Positions 37,300-46,171 are shown, counted from the stretch's first letter. The stretch: 64,000 nucleotides of DNA from Methanobacterium sp. UBA294 (GCA_002494495.1 DACB01000007.1:94501-158500), one strand, 5' to 3'. Numbers and translations: made by a program. The notes: generated from the letters alone by a model not told the origin.

Positions 37300-37893
37300 A
37301 TGCAGGAATACAAGAAAATCTACTACCAAACACACCCACAGGTGTACCAGCCAGCGGAAGACACCTTTCTATTAGCCGACAATCTGGAAGTTGAAAGGAT
37401 GTCCAGAGCACTTGAAATAGGCACCGGAACAGGATTAATAGCTATCTTAGCTGCCAAAAAAGCCCGGATTGTGATAGCTACTGATATCAACTCCCATGCA
37501 CTTGACTGTACACTTAAAAATATTATCGCTAACAAGACATACAACATGGAATTGAGGAAGGGTGACCTGTTTGAACCGGTTGAAGATGAAAAATTTGATA
37601 TAATATTATTTAATACTCCTTATCTCCCCACAGAAGAAGATGAAATTGTTGCTGATGAACTGGACGCCGCCTGGAATGGTGGTCCAGGCGGAAGGAAAGT
37701 GATAGATAGGTTCCTTGCACAAGTGAAAAATCATCTAAATCCAGGGGGGAAAGTGCAGATGGTCCAATCATCCCTATCCGACAACGAGAAGACCCTGAAA
37801 AAATTTGAAGAACTCGGTTTTAAGGCTTCAATAACTGCCCAAGAGAAGGGTTTTTTTGAGGAAATGGTGGTTATTACCGCTGTTTTAGTTTAA
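37300..37893 (+). CDS. HemK2-type protein glutamine N5-methyltransferase
   Basis: A 197-residue SAM-dependent methyltransferase of the type that modifies the GGQ glutamine of release factor aRF1. Motif I is ALEIGTGTGLIAILAA, followed by ATDINSHAL. The short length without an N-terminal helical domain is typical of the archaeal/eukaryotic HemK2 group. The catalytic (N/D)PPY motif appears here as NTPY (FNTPYLPTE), so one Pro is replaced. An AGGTGA site lies upstream of the ATG. The family is sure; the unusual motif leaves some doubt about the exact substrate. Confidence 0.85.
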   Translation: MQEYKKIYYQTHPQVYQPAEDTFLLADNLEVERMSRALEIGTGTGLIAILAAKKARIVIATDINSHALDCTLKNIIANKTYNMELRKGDLFEPVEDEKFDIILFNTPYLPTEEDEIVADELDAAWNGGPGGRKVIDRFLAQVKNHLNPGGKVQMVQSSLSDNEKTLKKFEELGFKASITAQEKGFFEEMVVITAVLV

Positions 37894-37920
37894 AATTAGT
37901 ATTTGGTTAAAACTATTTTT

Positions 37921-39177
37921 TTATATCAAACTGGTTACCACCAGGGCTATGCTCAAACTCATCACTATTATAACGGTCGCCCAGGAAATTATGTTGAACA
38001 ACCGGGAATTTACATGTTCTCCCATTATTTTTTTGTCATTGATGATGAATAGCATTAGGATCAGCAAAAATGGCAGTAAAATACCGTTTGCAACCTGAGA
38101 TAAATACAGGATGGACAGTAATGGGATGTCAGGTATCATTATAATCATAACTGCTAGTATTATTAGACCCAGATATAGTCCATGGAATACGGGTGCTTCC
38201 CTAAATCTCTTAGAAACTCCAGCCTCAAATCCCAGACTTTCACATACATAGTATGCAGTGGATAAAGGCAAGATACTGGCAGCAAATAGTGATGCATTTA
38301 AAAATCCAAATGCAAATAATAAACTGGCATACTGACCAGCTAATGGCACCAATGCTGTGGATATGTCTGCTACATCGTTTATCTGGATACCGTTGGCATG
38401 GATGGTGGTTGCGCAGGCTATAACTATAAAGAATGCAACAATATTTACTACTATCGCCCCTATAACAGCGTCTGCCTTGGAGTATTTCAGGTTTTTTATG
38501 GATATACCCTTCTCCACCACAGTCGATTGCAGATAGAACATCATCCAGGGTGAAATTGTTGTACCAACAATACCTATCATCATGGTGATGTATTCATCAT
38601 TGAATGATATTTGTGGTACGAATGTATTATGAATGGCCAGGCCCCAGTCTGGCTGTGAAAGTATTCCAGCTACAATATAGGATAAATATACTAGTGATGC
38701 AGCTAGAAAAACTTTTTCCACGCTTTTATAGGTTCCTTTAACTACCAAAAGCCAGATAGCCAGTGCTGCTATGGGCAGTGCAATGAAGTTAGGGACGCCA
38801 AAAATTGCGCTGCTTACTGATATACCAGAAAATTCGGCGAGAATGGTTCCCATGTTGGCAGCAAGGAGGGCCATAGCCATTAAAAAAGTTAATTTTATTC
38901 CGACCTTTTCCCTTATCAAATCCGCCAGTCCTTTACCAGATACTACACTCATTCGCACACCCATCTCCTGGATTATGGCCAGAGTTATGATCATGGGTAT
39001 GAATAGCCAGAGAAGGTCATATCCAAAGTTAGAACCAGCCAATGCATAGGTGGTTATGCCACCAGCATCGTTATCCACGTTGGCAGTTATGATTCCAGGG
39101 CCCATTATAGAAATAAATGTTATCAGGCTTAATATGAAAGGATTTCTAAATACCCTGGTGAAAATACGGATATCCAT
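37921..39177 (-). CDS. Nramp-related divalent metal transporter with atypical motifs
   Basis: About 418 residues and some 11 membrane spans of the Nramp/SLC11 family. It begins with PFILSLITFISIMGPGIITA and has VVEKGISIKNLKYSKADAVIG in the middle. The canonical first-helix DPGN motif is replaced by NVDNDAGG. The sixth-helix MPH motif is replaced by TTISPWM, so a Mn/Fe-type site with methionine is not present. It follows an MgtE_N/CBS gene by 15 bp on the same strand. ATG 39177 sits behind GGTG. Together this suggests Mg2+ or another hard cation, or a regulatory partner; that is inference. Confidence 0.85.
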   Translation of the reverse strand: MDIRIFTRVFRNPFILSLITFISIMGPGIITANVDNDAGGITTYALAGSNFGYDLLWLFIPMIITLAIIQEMGVRMSVVSGKGLADLIREKVGIKLTFLMAMALLAANMGTILAEFSGISVSSAIFGVPNFIALPIAALAIWLLVVKGTYKSVEKVFLAASLVYLSYIVAGILSQPDWGLAIHNTFVPQISFNDEYITMMIGIVGTTISPWMMFYLQSTVVEKGISIKNLKYSKADAVIGAIVVNIVAFFIVIACATTIHANGIQINDVADISTALVPLAGQYASLLFAFGFLNASLFAASILPLSTAYYVCESLGFEAGVSKRFREAPVFHGLYLGLIILAVMIIMIPDIPLLSILYLSQVANGILLPFLLILMLFIINDKKIMGEHVNSRLFNIISWATVIIVMSLSIALVVTSLI

Positions 39178-39192
39178 TAAAAACACCTAATA

Positions 39193-40428
39193 TTATCTGA
39201 ACATCCTTGGAACTCGCTTTTTCCAGGCAACAGGTAAAACAATATCTATAGCATCATCTACAGTTACTATTCCCTTTAACTTGTTCTCATCTTCAACAAC
39301 CGGCAGTGCAAGTAGGTTGTATTTTGCTATCTTCCGGGCTACTTCCTCTTCCTCCTCCATGATATCTATGGTTATCACCGGCGATATCATGACTTCAGAA
39401 ATCTTCATATCAGGCTCGGCCAGTAAAATATCCCTTAATGACAAAACGCCAGTTAGTTTACCGTCTCTTGAGACATATACATAGTATATGGTTTCAACAT
39501 CTTTAGCTATATCCCTGAGCTGTTTCATGACCTCACCCACAGTAAGGTCCTGTTCTATGTAGGCGTATTCAGTGGTCATGATACCTCCCGCCGTGTTTTC
39601 CGGGTATTCCAGCAGTGTTCTTATGTCTTCAGATTCTTTTGGCTCTAATAATCCCAGAAGTTCTTCTGTAGTCTCTTCAGGCAAAGCCCCTAAGACATCA
39701 GCAGCGTCATCAGGATCCATCTCATCCAGGATTTTAACAGCACGCCGGACATCCATACCTTCCAAGAGATATGCCTGTCTTTCTGGGGAGACTTCCTCTA
39801 AGGTATCTGCTGCTGCTTCATCATCCAGGCTATTTAAGATGTTTATAGATTCATTTATTCCTAATTGGTCTACAATTTCTGCTATATCTGCCGGGTGAAG
39901 TTTTTTTATGCTCTGCTTTGCTACCTTTAGTTTTAGCTTGGAATAATCCTGGTTCAGGGTGTCAATGTCTTCCCAGGCTATTATATTCTCGTTGGACTTA
40001 ACATGCAAAGGTTTTGCTATTTTTTCCAGTCCAAGCCGTTTTAAAATACCATAAAAACCAATATCAACACCGATGATATGATAATAACCATGACTACGGG
40101 AGATCTTTATATCATTGACTCTCCTTACTTTTTTATCTTCAATATCAACTACTTGTCTGTCTAAAACGTCTTCCAAGAGTCTAATGTCCAGGTTTTGTAT
40201 TTTATATTCTCTAATTTCATCAAGGTTTGTTTTGAGTTTAGTTTCATTACCAATTAAATCAATATAATTATAAGGGATGTTAACTGTCTTTTTATCATCT
40301 TTGTCAACAATTATCGCTTTTATTATAGGGTAAGAAACTTCTGAGGATACTATTGCATCCTTTAATCTCCCAATTTTTTTGCCTGCTCCATCAAAAACTG
40401 GTTTTTTAAGAATTTCACTGAGGTACAT
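39193..40428 (-). CDS. PRC-barrel / MgtE_N / CBS-pair protein without channel domain
   Basis: A 411-residue soluble protein. Two PRC-barrel units come first (residues about 1-75 and 80-155). An MgtE N-terminal superhelix follows (about 175-280, KKLHPADIAEIVDQLG, MDPDDAADVLGALPEE), then a CBS pair (about 285-411, ENTAGGIMTTEYAYIEQDLTV to GIVTVDDAIDIV). In MgtE the N and CBS domains sense Mg2+ and gate the pore; here the pore domain is missing. An Nramp-like transporter is encoded 15 bp downstream, so the sensor may act on it in trans. GGAGGTGA precedes the ATG. Confidence 0.88.
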   Translation of the reverse strand: MYLSEILKKPVFDGAGKKIGRLKDAIVSSEVSYPIIKAIIVDKDDKKTVNIPYNYIDLIGNETKLKTNLDEIREYKIQNLDIRLLEDVLDRQVVDIEDKKVRRVNDIKISRSHGYYHIIGVDIGFYGILKRLGLEKIAKPLHVKSNENIIAWEDIDTLNQDYSKLKLKVAKQSIKKLHPADIAEIVDQLGINESINILNSLDDEAAADTLEEVSPERQAYLLEGMDVRRAVKILDEMDPDDAADVLGALPEETTEELLGLLEPKESEDIRTLLEYPENTAGGIMTTEYAYIEQDLTVGEVMKQLRDIAKDVETIYYVYVSRDGKLTGVLSLRDILLAEPDMKISEVMISPVITIDIMEEEEEVARKIAKYNLLALPVVEDENKLKGIVTVDDAIDIVLPVAWKKRVPRMFR

Positions 40429-40448
40429 AAATTCACCTCCTATATTTT

Positions 40449-40901
40449 TTATTCATTGATCTCGGTTAGTGGCACCACCCCTTCCTTGACCCGTTCCATT
40501 ACAATCATCTCGGTTAAGTCTTCAATTCCGTCTACAGAACGTATTTTTGAATTAATTATATTGTTTAATTCGTCTAAACTATGCGCCCATACCTTAATAA
40601 GGATGTCATATTCACCAGAAATACTGTAAACTTCTGAAACATTATTAAGATTTGATAATTCTTTTTCAACGTCTTTATGTTTCTCTGATTCACTTTGAAT
40701 AATTATTATTGCAGTAATTTTCAAGTCAATCTTATCATAATCCAGTAGTAGTGTATATTGTTTGATGACATCCTTTTCGAGTTTTTTCAAACGGTTTGAT
40801 ATGGTGGCATCTGGTACGTCTATGTCTTTGGACATCTGGGAGAGGGTAATCCTCGAGTTTTGAATCAGTGAATTAATTATTCGCAAGTCTATTTCATCCA
40901 T
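40449..40901 (-). CDS. Lrp/AsnC family transcriptional regulator
   Basis: A 150-residue regulator with an N-terminal HTH (LRIINSLIQNSRITLSQMSKDI, then ATISNRLKKLEKDVI) and a C-terminal RAM effector domain (VYSISGEYDILIKVWAHSLDEL). A GGTGA site precedes the ATG. It lies 20 bp upstream of the PRC/MgtE_N gene on the same strand, so it may head a three-gene unit with the sensor and the Nramp-like transporter. The effector is unknown. Confidence 0.92.
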   Translation of the reverse strand: MDEIDLRIINSLIQNSRITLSQMSKDIDVPDATISNRLKKLEKDVIKQYTLLLDYDKIDLKITAIIIIQSESEKHKDVEKELSNLNNVSEVYSISGEYDILIKVWAHSLDELNNIINSKIRSVDGIEDLTEMIVMERVKEGVVPLTEINE

Positions 40902-41107
40902 TTCATGTTCACCACAAAACTTCAGTAGAATGTATTAGTATATTTCCATATTAATATATAAGTTTTGGTAATTAACCGAAATTTTTAATGAATATTAGTA
41001 ACTTTCCCATATCAATGGGTTTTATTTGAGTAATAATTTATTGTCAATTAAAAAAAGAAAAAATAAAATAAAGAGTATAAAGAATTGATTAGAAAAACTT
41101 CTGATTT

Positions 41108-41878
41108 CTATAATGGTTTGAAGCTGTAGATCACCATTTCAAATTTAGGTAAAGATTCATTCCATTTGTCCTGAGGAGTAACGCATCCAATCCTGTAATA
41201 CAAAGATCCAGGAATAACCTCAATATGGGCCGTAATAGCTCTATATGGTCTACCATCAACATTCCATTCCTTTACTAACTCCACCGCCCTCATACCATTA
41301 ACTGTTATGTTTCGATGCGAAACGTAAGTTTGTCCTATCTCCGCAATATCAATTCTGTAAGCCTCAATCATTTGGTCTAATGAAGCCATGTTTTTTTGCT
41401 TAACGTAGAAATAGGTGGTAATGGAATCAGACTCAGTTTTATTACCCTCTGGTTCAAAGAATGCTACTACCGGACTACCAAAACCCCAACGGCTGGGAGC
41501 ATCAAGATTATACATTTGTGTCCAGCCAGCCGGATAATTAAAGGTTATCCCATTATTAGCATAGGTTTCATTTGGTATATAATTGGTAGAATTGTTGTTT
41601 GAGTTAGAATTATTGGTAGTTAGATTTTCCAAAGGAATAATATTGGTAAATATAGCCAATACTGCAAATGCTGCAATTAAAACAATCAATGAAATAACAA
41701 CGATAGATTTAACCGATTTTTTCGATCTCTTAGGCTCTTTTAAATCATCAGATTTTTTTCCTAAAAATCGCTTATATTCTAAATTACCCCCACATTCAAT
41801 ACAAATATAATCAGATAGATTATCTTCTTCCTTTAAATCGTATTCTTTATCACATTCTTTGCATTTTACTGTAACCAT
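41108..41878 (-). CDS. Zinc-ribbon, membrane-anchored PsbP-like protein
   Basis: A 256-residue protein with three parts: an N-terminal cytoplasmic zinc ribbon (CKECDKEYDL with CIECGGN), one membrane span (about 57-77, SIVVISLIVLIAAFAVLAIF), and an outer domain after an Asn/Ser-rich linker. The outer domain resembles the PsbP fold (NGITFNYPAGWTQM, TYFYVKQ, NGMRAVELVKEW). Several NxS/T sequons fit surface glycosylation in archaea. The chosen ATG 41878 lies after GGGGGTGAT. The function of methanogen PsbP-like proteins is unknown. Confidence 0.75.
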   Translation of the reverse strand: MVTVKCKECDKEYDLKEEDNLSDYICIECGGNLEYKRFLGKKSDDLKEPKRSKKSVKSIVVISLIVLIAAFAVLAIFTNIIPLENLTTNNSNSNNNSTNYIPNETYANNGITFNYPAGWTQMYNLDAPSRWGFGSPVVAFFEPEGNKTESDSITTYFYVKQKNMASLDQMIEAYRIDIAEIGQTYVSHRNITVNGMRAVELVKEWNVDGRPYRAITAHIEVIPGSLYYRIGCVTPQDKWNESLPKFEMVIYSFKPL

Positions 41879-42025
41879 TTTAATCACCCCCTCATAATCA
41901 TATAAATAAAGATTATTCAATTAAAATAAAAGTCTTTCTATTCATTCATGGCTGATAAAATATCTCTATTATTAGGCGTTTAAATCGCATATTGATTCAC
42001 ACCATGATTTTAAAAGATAATCAAG

Positions 42026-42955
42026 CTATTCCATCCAGATTTTAAAAACAAATGAACAGGGTTGGGGATGTAAATATTCAATACTCACATTATTAGATGA
42101 TGAACCCTTAGGAACTCCTACCAGATAAGTATTGAACGATAAAGGATCATCTGACGTTTGAATATGAAACCATAAAACAGTTTCCTCATCATCACCAAGC
42201 ATAACATGTATTTTATCGTTTACCAGTAAGGGCTGTCCTTGGAAAGTTCCCAGTTCTTCATTCATATTATCTGGCCGATCCAATAACCATCTCGCCTTAT
42301 TATCCTTTAATATAAGGGGGTCGGTTATAATATAAAAGTCAGTTGAATTAAGGTCTTCTTGAGTCACCTTGAAGTTCCTGCAATTCCAGAAGGTTGTGGA
42401 GTTTTGGTTTACACTGGCATGACCTACGGTAAAGTTATTATGTGGACAGATCTCTGGATTGGAATTACTGATAACACTGGCTAAAATCCTGAAATCAGCG
42501 AAATTAACCAGGACAGTCCTATTTACTACTGCAACCTCAGTTGCATCTGGCGGAGGGGTCTCATTACCCACTTTCAATGGTTCCCATGTAGGTTTTGATG
42601 GGTAAATCGTTAAAGAGGAGTTTGTACCAGGCGGTATAACGTTTCCCATGAGTTTTTGATAGTTGATTGTTAGTTGCGATATCTTTGCAAAACTGAGAAT
42701 TTTTGTGGTATTTTTACTTCCATTGTTATCCATAGCTAATCCGGGTATAACAGAATTTGTAGAGTTACTTTTCTCCCAACATGGAGTACCTGGAGTATTT
42801 ATCAATATAGCTGTTGTGTCTGTGGCAATTCTATCTAGTGACTTTCCAGCCGCATAATCAGATATTTTAAAGCTTACTACATCCAACGCATCAGCCGATA
42901 ATCCAATTGCAATAGTAATTATGATAAGTGCAAATAACAAATCCATAGAGAACAC
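42026..42955 (-). CDS. Pilin-like surface protein, unknown function
   Basis: A 309-residue protein with one N-terminal hydrophobic helix and a long outer domain rich in Asn/Ser/Thr, with a few cysteines. The first canonical start is GTG at 42955 (reads MFSMDLLFALIII). The open frame continues upstream to ATT at 43000 and encodes FKEDKGQVFSMDLLFALI. That matches the archaeal class III signal peptide pattern, a basic stretch followed by KGQ, then x-x-S-x-D/E and a helix. It follows the similarly built 43015-44028 gene. A pseudopilin or adhesion role is inferred only. Confidence 0.65.
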   Translation of the reverse strand: MFSMDLLFALIIITIAIGLSADALDVVSFKISDYAAGKSLDRIATDTTAILINTPGTPCWEKSNSTNSVIPGLAMDNNGSKNTTKILSFAKISQLTINYQKLMGNVIPPGTNSSLTIYPSKPTWEPLKVGNETPPPDATEVAVVNRTVLVNFADFRILASVISNSNPEICPHNNFTVGHASVNQNSTTFWNCRNFKVTQEDLNSTDFYIITDPLILKDNKARWLLDRPDNMNEELGTFQGQPLLVNDKIHVMLGDDEETVLWFHIQTSDDPLSFNTYLVGVPKGSSSNNVSIEYLHPQPCSFVFKIWME

Positions 42956-43014
42956 TTGTCCTTTATCTTCTTTAAAAAAAATTATAAATTTAGATCTAAT
43001 CTAATCACCACTTT

Positions 43015-44028
43015 TCATATGGTTAGAAAGCCGTACTTACTCCTATGGGCGTTTTCTAAATAGATAAACAAGATTTCGAATCCATTAATGTGGTATATAA
43101 CCATATCTCCCTGGTAAGTCCCATTATATATATCATCAAATATTACGTGGTCAATTGAACTGGGAGCTGTGTTGTAAGTGAAATTTTCACTGGAATTGCT
43201 GCAATTTACACTGGTGTTTGTTGAAGAACTGGGGACAATGAAGGTTTCCATACCATAATGAATGCAAGTTCCTTTACCTTCCAGCCGACAGAGGAAACAG
43301 GGGCCATCAGCACTTTCATGAAAATAGCCATTGTCGATGCAGTTTTTTAACGTGTTATTATTATTTCCATGCATTTTATAGGGATCATAGGGACATTTCT
43401 TGATTATGAATGCTGTAGTGGAATTTTGATAGGCAAATGCATTTGCCACTCCACGCTTATCCAGATAATATGCTAAACTAGGACCAAAACAAATTTTATC
43501 ATCAACCACTTGCGTGCCCCCATATTCTTTACATTTAATAAATGGTAATGGGTTAGGTATGGGATACCGTGGGTCTGTGATGGGTATATCTTGACTTATG
43601 TGTTCTAAATGAGTAATATTACCTTTTTCCACGTATATCGTGGAATTTATCTGAACTGCAAACGGATCTTCAGAATTACCCACCGAGGTGATGTTGCAAT
43701 CCAGCTCCATCCCCATGTTTTCCTTGTAATTCTGAACTTTCTGGTCCATTACAAATTGTAGATCATCCTTGATTGTCGCCCTGCTATCGGATAGTGGTTT
43801 CCCTGAATTCATGACACCATCAGCTTCACTTTTTAATATTTCCTTTCCTGCAACCATAATATGAGCTTCAAGGTCTTTGACTGTATTTAAAACGCTTCCT
43901 GAACTTATTACTCTTGTATTTTCTCCTATACCCTCATTTGTCATGTCTAAAAATACAGCAAGTAGAAGTATAGCTGGTAAAATAAGTAAAAGGGATACTC
44001 CACTCATAACATAGCCCTTGTTATCCAT
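43015..44028 (-). CDS. Pilin-like surface protein with Cys-rich C-terminal half, unknown function
   Basis: A 337-residue protein that begins MDNKGYVMSGVSLLLILPAI, a short basic N-terminus and a hydrophobic helix as in archaeal type IV pilin precursors. The rest is predicted to lie outside the cell, with several Cys clusters (CKEYGG, KKCPYDPY, CFLCRLEGKGTC) and many NxS/T sequons. I know no named family. It sits directly upstream of a second pilin-like gene on the same strand, and the two probably form a pair. No prepilin peptidase gene is in the window. Confidence 0.68.
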   Translation of the reverse strand: MDNKGYVMSGVSLLLILPAILLLAVFLDMTNEGIGENTRVISSGSVLNTVKDLEAHIMVAGKEILKSEADGVMNSGKPLSDSRATIKDDLQFVMDQKVQNYKENMGMELDCNITSVGNSEDPFAVQINSTIYVEKGNITHLEHISQDIPITDPRYPIPNPLPFIKCKEYGGTQVVDDKICFGPSLAYYLDKRGVANAFAYQNSTTAFIIKKCPYDPYKMHGNNNNTLKNCIDNGYFHESADGPCFLCRLEGKGTCIHYGMETFIVPSSSTNTSVNCSNSSENFTYNTAPSSIDHVIFDDIYNGTYQGDMVIYHINGFEILFIYLENAHRSKYGFLTI

Positions 44029-44246
44029 GTGTATAAGTATTACTTTTTAGTATTTAAATATTAACAATTTAGTGGGGCAAACAAATTTCAAAGGAAATAT
44101 TTAAATTAAGAATTAAGAATATAAAAGTTAGAATATAATTATTAATAGGATTTGGCAGTAAAGTTCTATTTTTATTTATTTTAAGAACAGACGGTAATTG
44201 ATGTTTTAATAAAGAATTCATTCAAATTTAATGGAGGTTCATAATT

Positions 44247-44645
44247 TTGAAAGATATCGTAAGAGGATGGCGACACATCCCCCAGAGATACAATCTCATA
44301 GGTTCAAAGTGCAGTAACTGTGGAGAGGTCAATTTCCCTAAACGAGTTATATGTCCAGAATGCAGGAGAAAAGGTAAATTAGAGGATATAAAACTAAGTG
44401 GAAAGGGTAAAATACATACATATTCAGTTATTCACACCCCATCAGATGATTTCAAGATACTTTCACCCTACATCGTGGCCATAATAGAACTGGAAGAAGG
44501 TGCTAAAATCACCAGTCAGATAGTTGACTGTGGAGAAGACGATGTTGAAATAGGTGATGAAGTTGAAATGGTTTTCAGGAAGATTAAAGCAGAAGGCGAG
44601 GAAGGAGTGATATCATATGGTTACAAATTCAAGCTCAGTAAATAA
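44247..44645 (+). CDS. DUF35 zinc-ribbon OB-fold protein
   Basis: A 132-residue protein with an N-terminal rubredoxin-like zinc ribbon (SKCSNCGEVNFPKRVICPEC) and a C-terminal OB fold (GKGKIHTYSVIHTP and beyond). Archaeal relatives bind acetyl-CoA acetyltransferase and HMG-CoA synthase and channel intermediates for mevalonate synthesis. Those partner genes are not in this window. The start is TTG with a GGAGGT site. The gene overlaps the start of cfbA by 29 bp. Confidence 0.9.
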   Translation: MKDIVRGWRHIPQRYNLIGSKCSNCGEVNFPKRVICPECRRKGKLEDIKLSGKGKIHTYSVIHTPSDDFKILSPYIVAIIELEEGAKITSQIVDCGEDDVEIGDEVEMVFRKIKAEGEEGVISYGYKFKLSK

Positions 44646-45099
44646 CATTGGTGTGATGCTTATAAGTCACGGAAGCAGATTACACTACGGTGAAGAAGTT
44701 ATAAACCAGGTTGCTGAAATTTACAGGGAAAAAACTGATTATCCTGTGGTTGTAAGTTTTATGAACATGTCAAAACCATCCATACCTGCTGCTATTAACC
44801 AGCTGGCAGATGAAGGAGTGGAAAAGATCATCGCCGTCCCAGTTTTTTTAGCCCACGGGGTGCACACCAAAGAGGACATACCTAAAATGCTCCAAATCAA
44901 GAATGAAAACGGCCTGAAAAAGCACAGCCATGGAGACAATGAACATAGCCATGGGCACGGTCACTCACACGAACACGACCACCAGGATGAAGAAACAGAG
45001 GAAATCCGATTTGAAGGCGAGATAATCTACACAGAACCTTTAGGTTCAGATGAAAGGATTGCTGAAATAATAAAAGATCGGGTCAATGATGCCCTCTAA
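44617..45099 (+). CDS. cfbA: Sirohydrochlorin cobalto/nickelochelatase CfbA
   Basis: Inserts nickel into sirohydrochlorin, the first step to coenzyme F430 of methyl-coenzyme M reductase. The 160-residue small chelatase has the two catalytic His regions (MLISHGSR and PVFLAHGVHT). Between residues about 105 and 126 it carries a strongly His-rich stretch (HSHGDNEHSHGHGHSHEHDH), which may store metal. AAGGAGTGAT precedes the ATG. Its start lies inside the DUF35 gene and its end overlaps thiL by 14 bp. Confidence 0.93.
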   Translation: MVTNSSSVNNIGVMLISHGSRLHYGEEVINQVAEIYREKTDYPVVVSFMNMSKPSIPAAINQLADEGVEKIIAVPVFLAHGVHTKEDIPKMLQIKNENGLKKHSHGDNEHSHGHGHSHEHDHQDEETEEIRFEGEIIYTEPLGSDERIAEIIKDRVNDAL

Positions 45100-46126
45100 A
45101 AAACAAAGTATATCTGATTTTGGTGAAAAAGAACTTATAAAACGACTTCTTAAAAGAAGCCAAAATATCTCTTTTCAATCTCCTTTTTTTGATGAATTAA
45201 CATTTAAAAGTCTAAGCGACGACGCTGCTCTCCTTGATTTTGGAGAAAACTATCTGGTGGCCACGACTGATTTACTAACTCAAACAACACATTTTCCCAG
45301 GGAAATGAGTTATCAGCAGATGGGCAAGAAGATCGTAACAGTTAATGTAAGTGATTTGGCAGCTATGGGGGCAACAGCCTTGGGAATCGTAGTTGCAATG
45401 GCACTTCCCTCCAATTTATCCATCACTGATTTTGATGACCTTATGGATGGAATCCTCCAGGCTTGTGAACAATATAACATGGCTCTCATTGGCGGCGATA
45501 CTAATGAATCAGAAGAATTAACTTTAAGCGGGACTGGTATTGGGATAGTTCCAAAAAATGAGGTTATGATGAAAAGCGGTGCCCAAGAAGGTGATGTTGT
45601 GGCGGTAACCGGACCTCTAGGATTGGCAGCTGCTGGGTTTAAATTACTCCTTGCTGATGATGGAGAAATTGAAGGTTTAAATCCAAATAGCAAAGATAAA
45701 ATAATTAAAAATTCTCTGGAACCTGAAGCCCGGTTAGAACAAGGTTTAAAACTTGCAAAATCCCGTGCTGTAACATCAGCGACCGACATAACCGATGGAC
45801 TCTTGAGTGAAATGGGTGAACTCATTGATTCAAACAAGTCCAGTATTGGCATAATATTCCATGAAGAATTACTACCCATACCCTCAGAAGTCCATGTTGT
45901 CTCCGGGTTACTAAATGAAGATCCTTTGGAGATGGTTTTAACCTATGGTGAAGATTTCGAACTTCTGGTAACCATTGATGATGTAAGATTCAACGAGTTA
46001 AAGGAGGAAATAGGGCTTTATAAGATTGGAAGTATTACCACATCCGGGCAAATCCATATGGTAAATAAGGAAGGAAAAACAAAAATATTAATTCCAAGAG
46101 GTTACGAGCACCTTAAAAAAATGTAA
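45086..46126 (+). CDS. thiL: Thiamine-monophosphate kinase
   Basis: Phosphorylates thiamine phosphate to thiamine diphosphate. The 346-residue PurM-like enzyme begins FGEKELIKRLLKR and has DDAALLDFGENYLVATTDLL (nucleotide and metal binding), MGATALGIVVAMALP and GGDTNESEELTLSGTGIG. ATGs at 45086 and 45089 are both possible. It overlaps the cfbA end by 14 bp, so coupled translation is likely. Confidence 0.95.
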   Translation: MMPSKKQSISDFGEKELIKRLLKRSQNISFQSPFFDELTFKSLSDDAALLDFGENYLVATTDLLTQTTHFPREMSYQQMGKKIVTVNVSDLAAMGATALGIVVAMALPSNLSITDFDDLMDGILQACEQYNMALIGGDTNESEELTLSGTGIGIVPKNEVMMKSGAQEGDVVAVTGPLGLAAAGFKLLLADDGEIEGLNPNSKDKIIKNSLEPEARLEQGLKLAKSRAVTSATDITDGLLSEMGELIDSNKSSIGIIFHEELLPIPSEVHVVSGLLNEDPLEMVLTYGEDFELLVTIDDVRFNELKEEIGLYKIGSITTSGQIHMVNKEGKTKILIPRGYEHLKKM

Positions 46127-46171
46127 AAATTTAAAAATTATAAATTATAACTTTTTAAGCCGGTGCAATTA

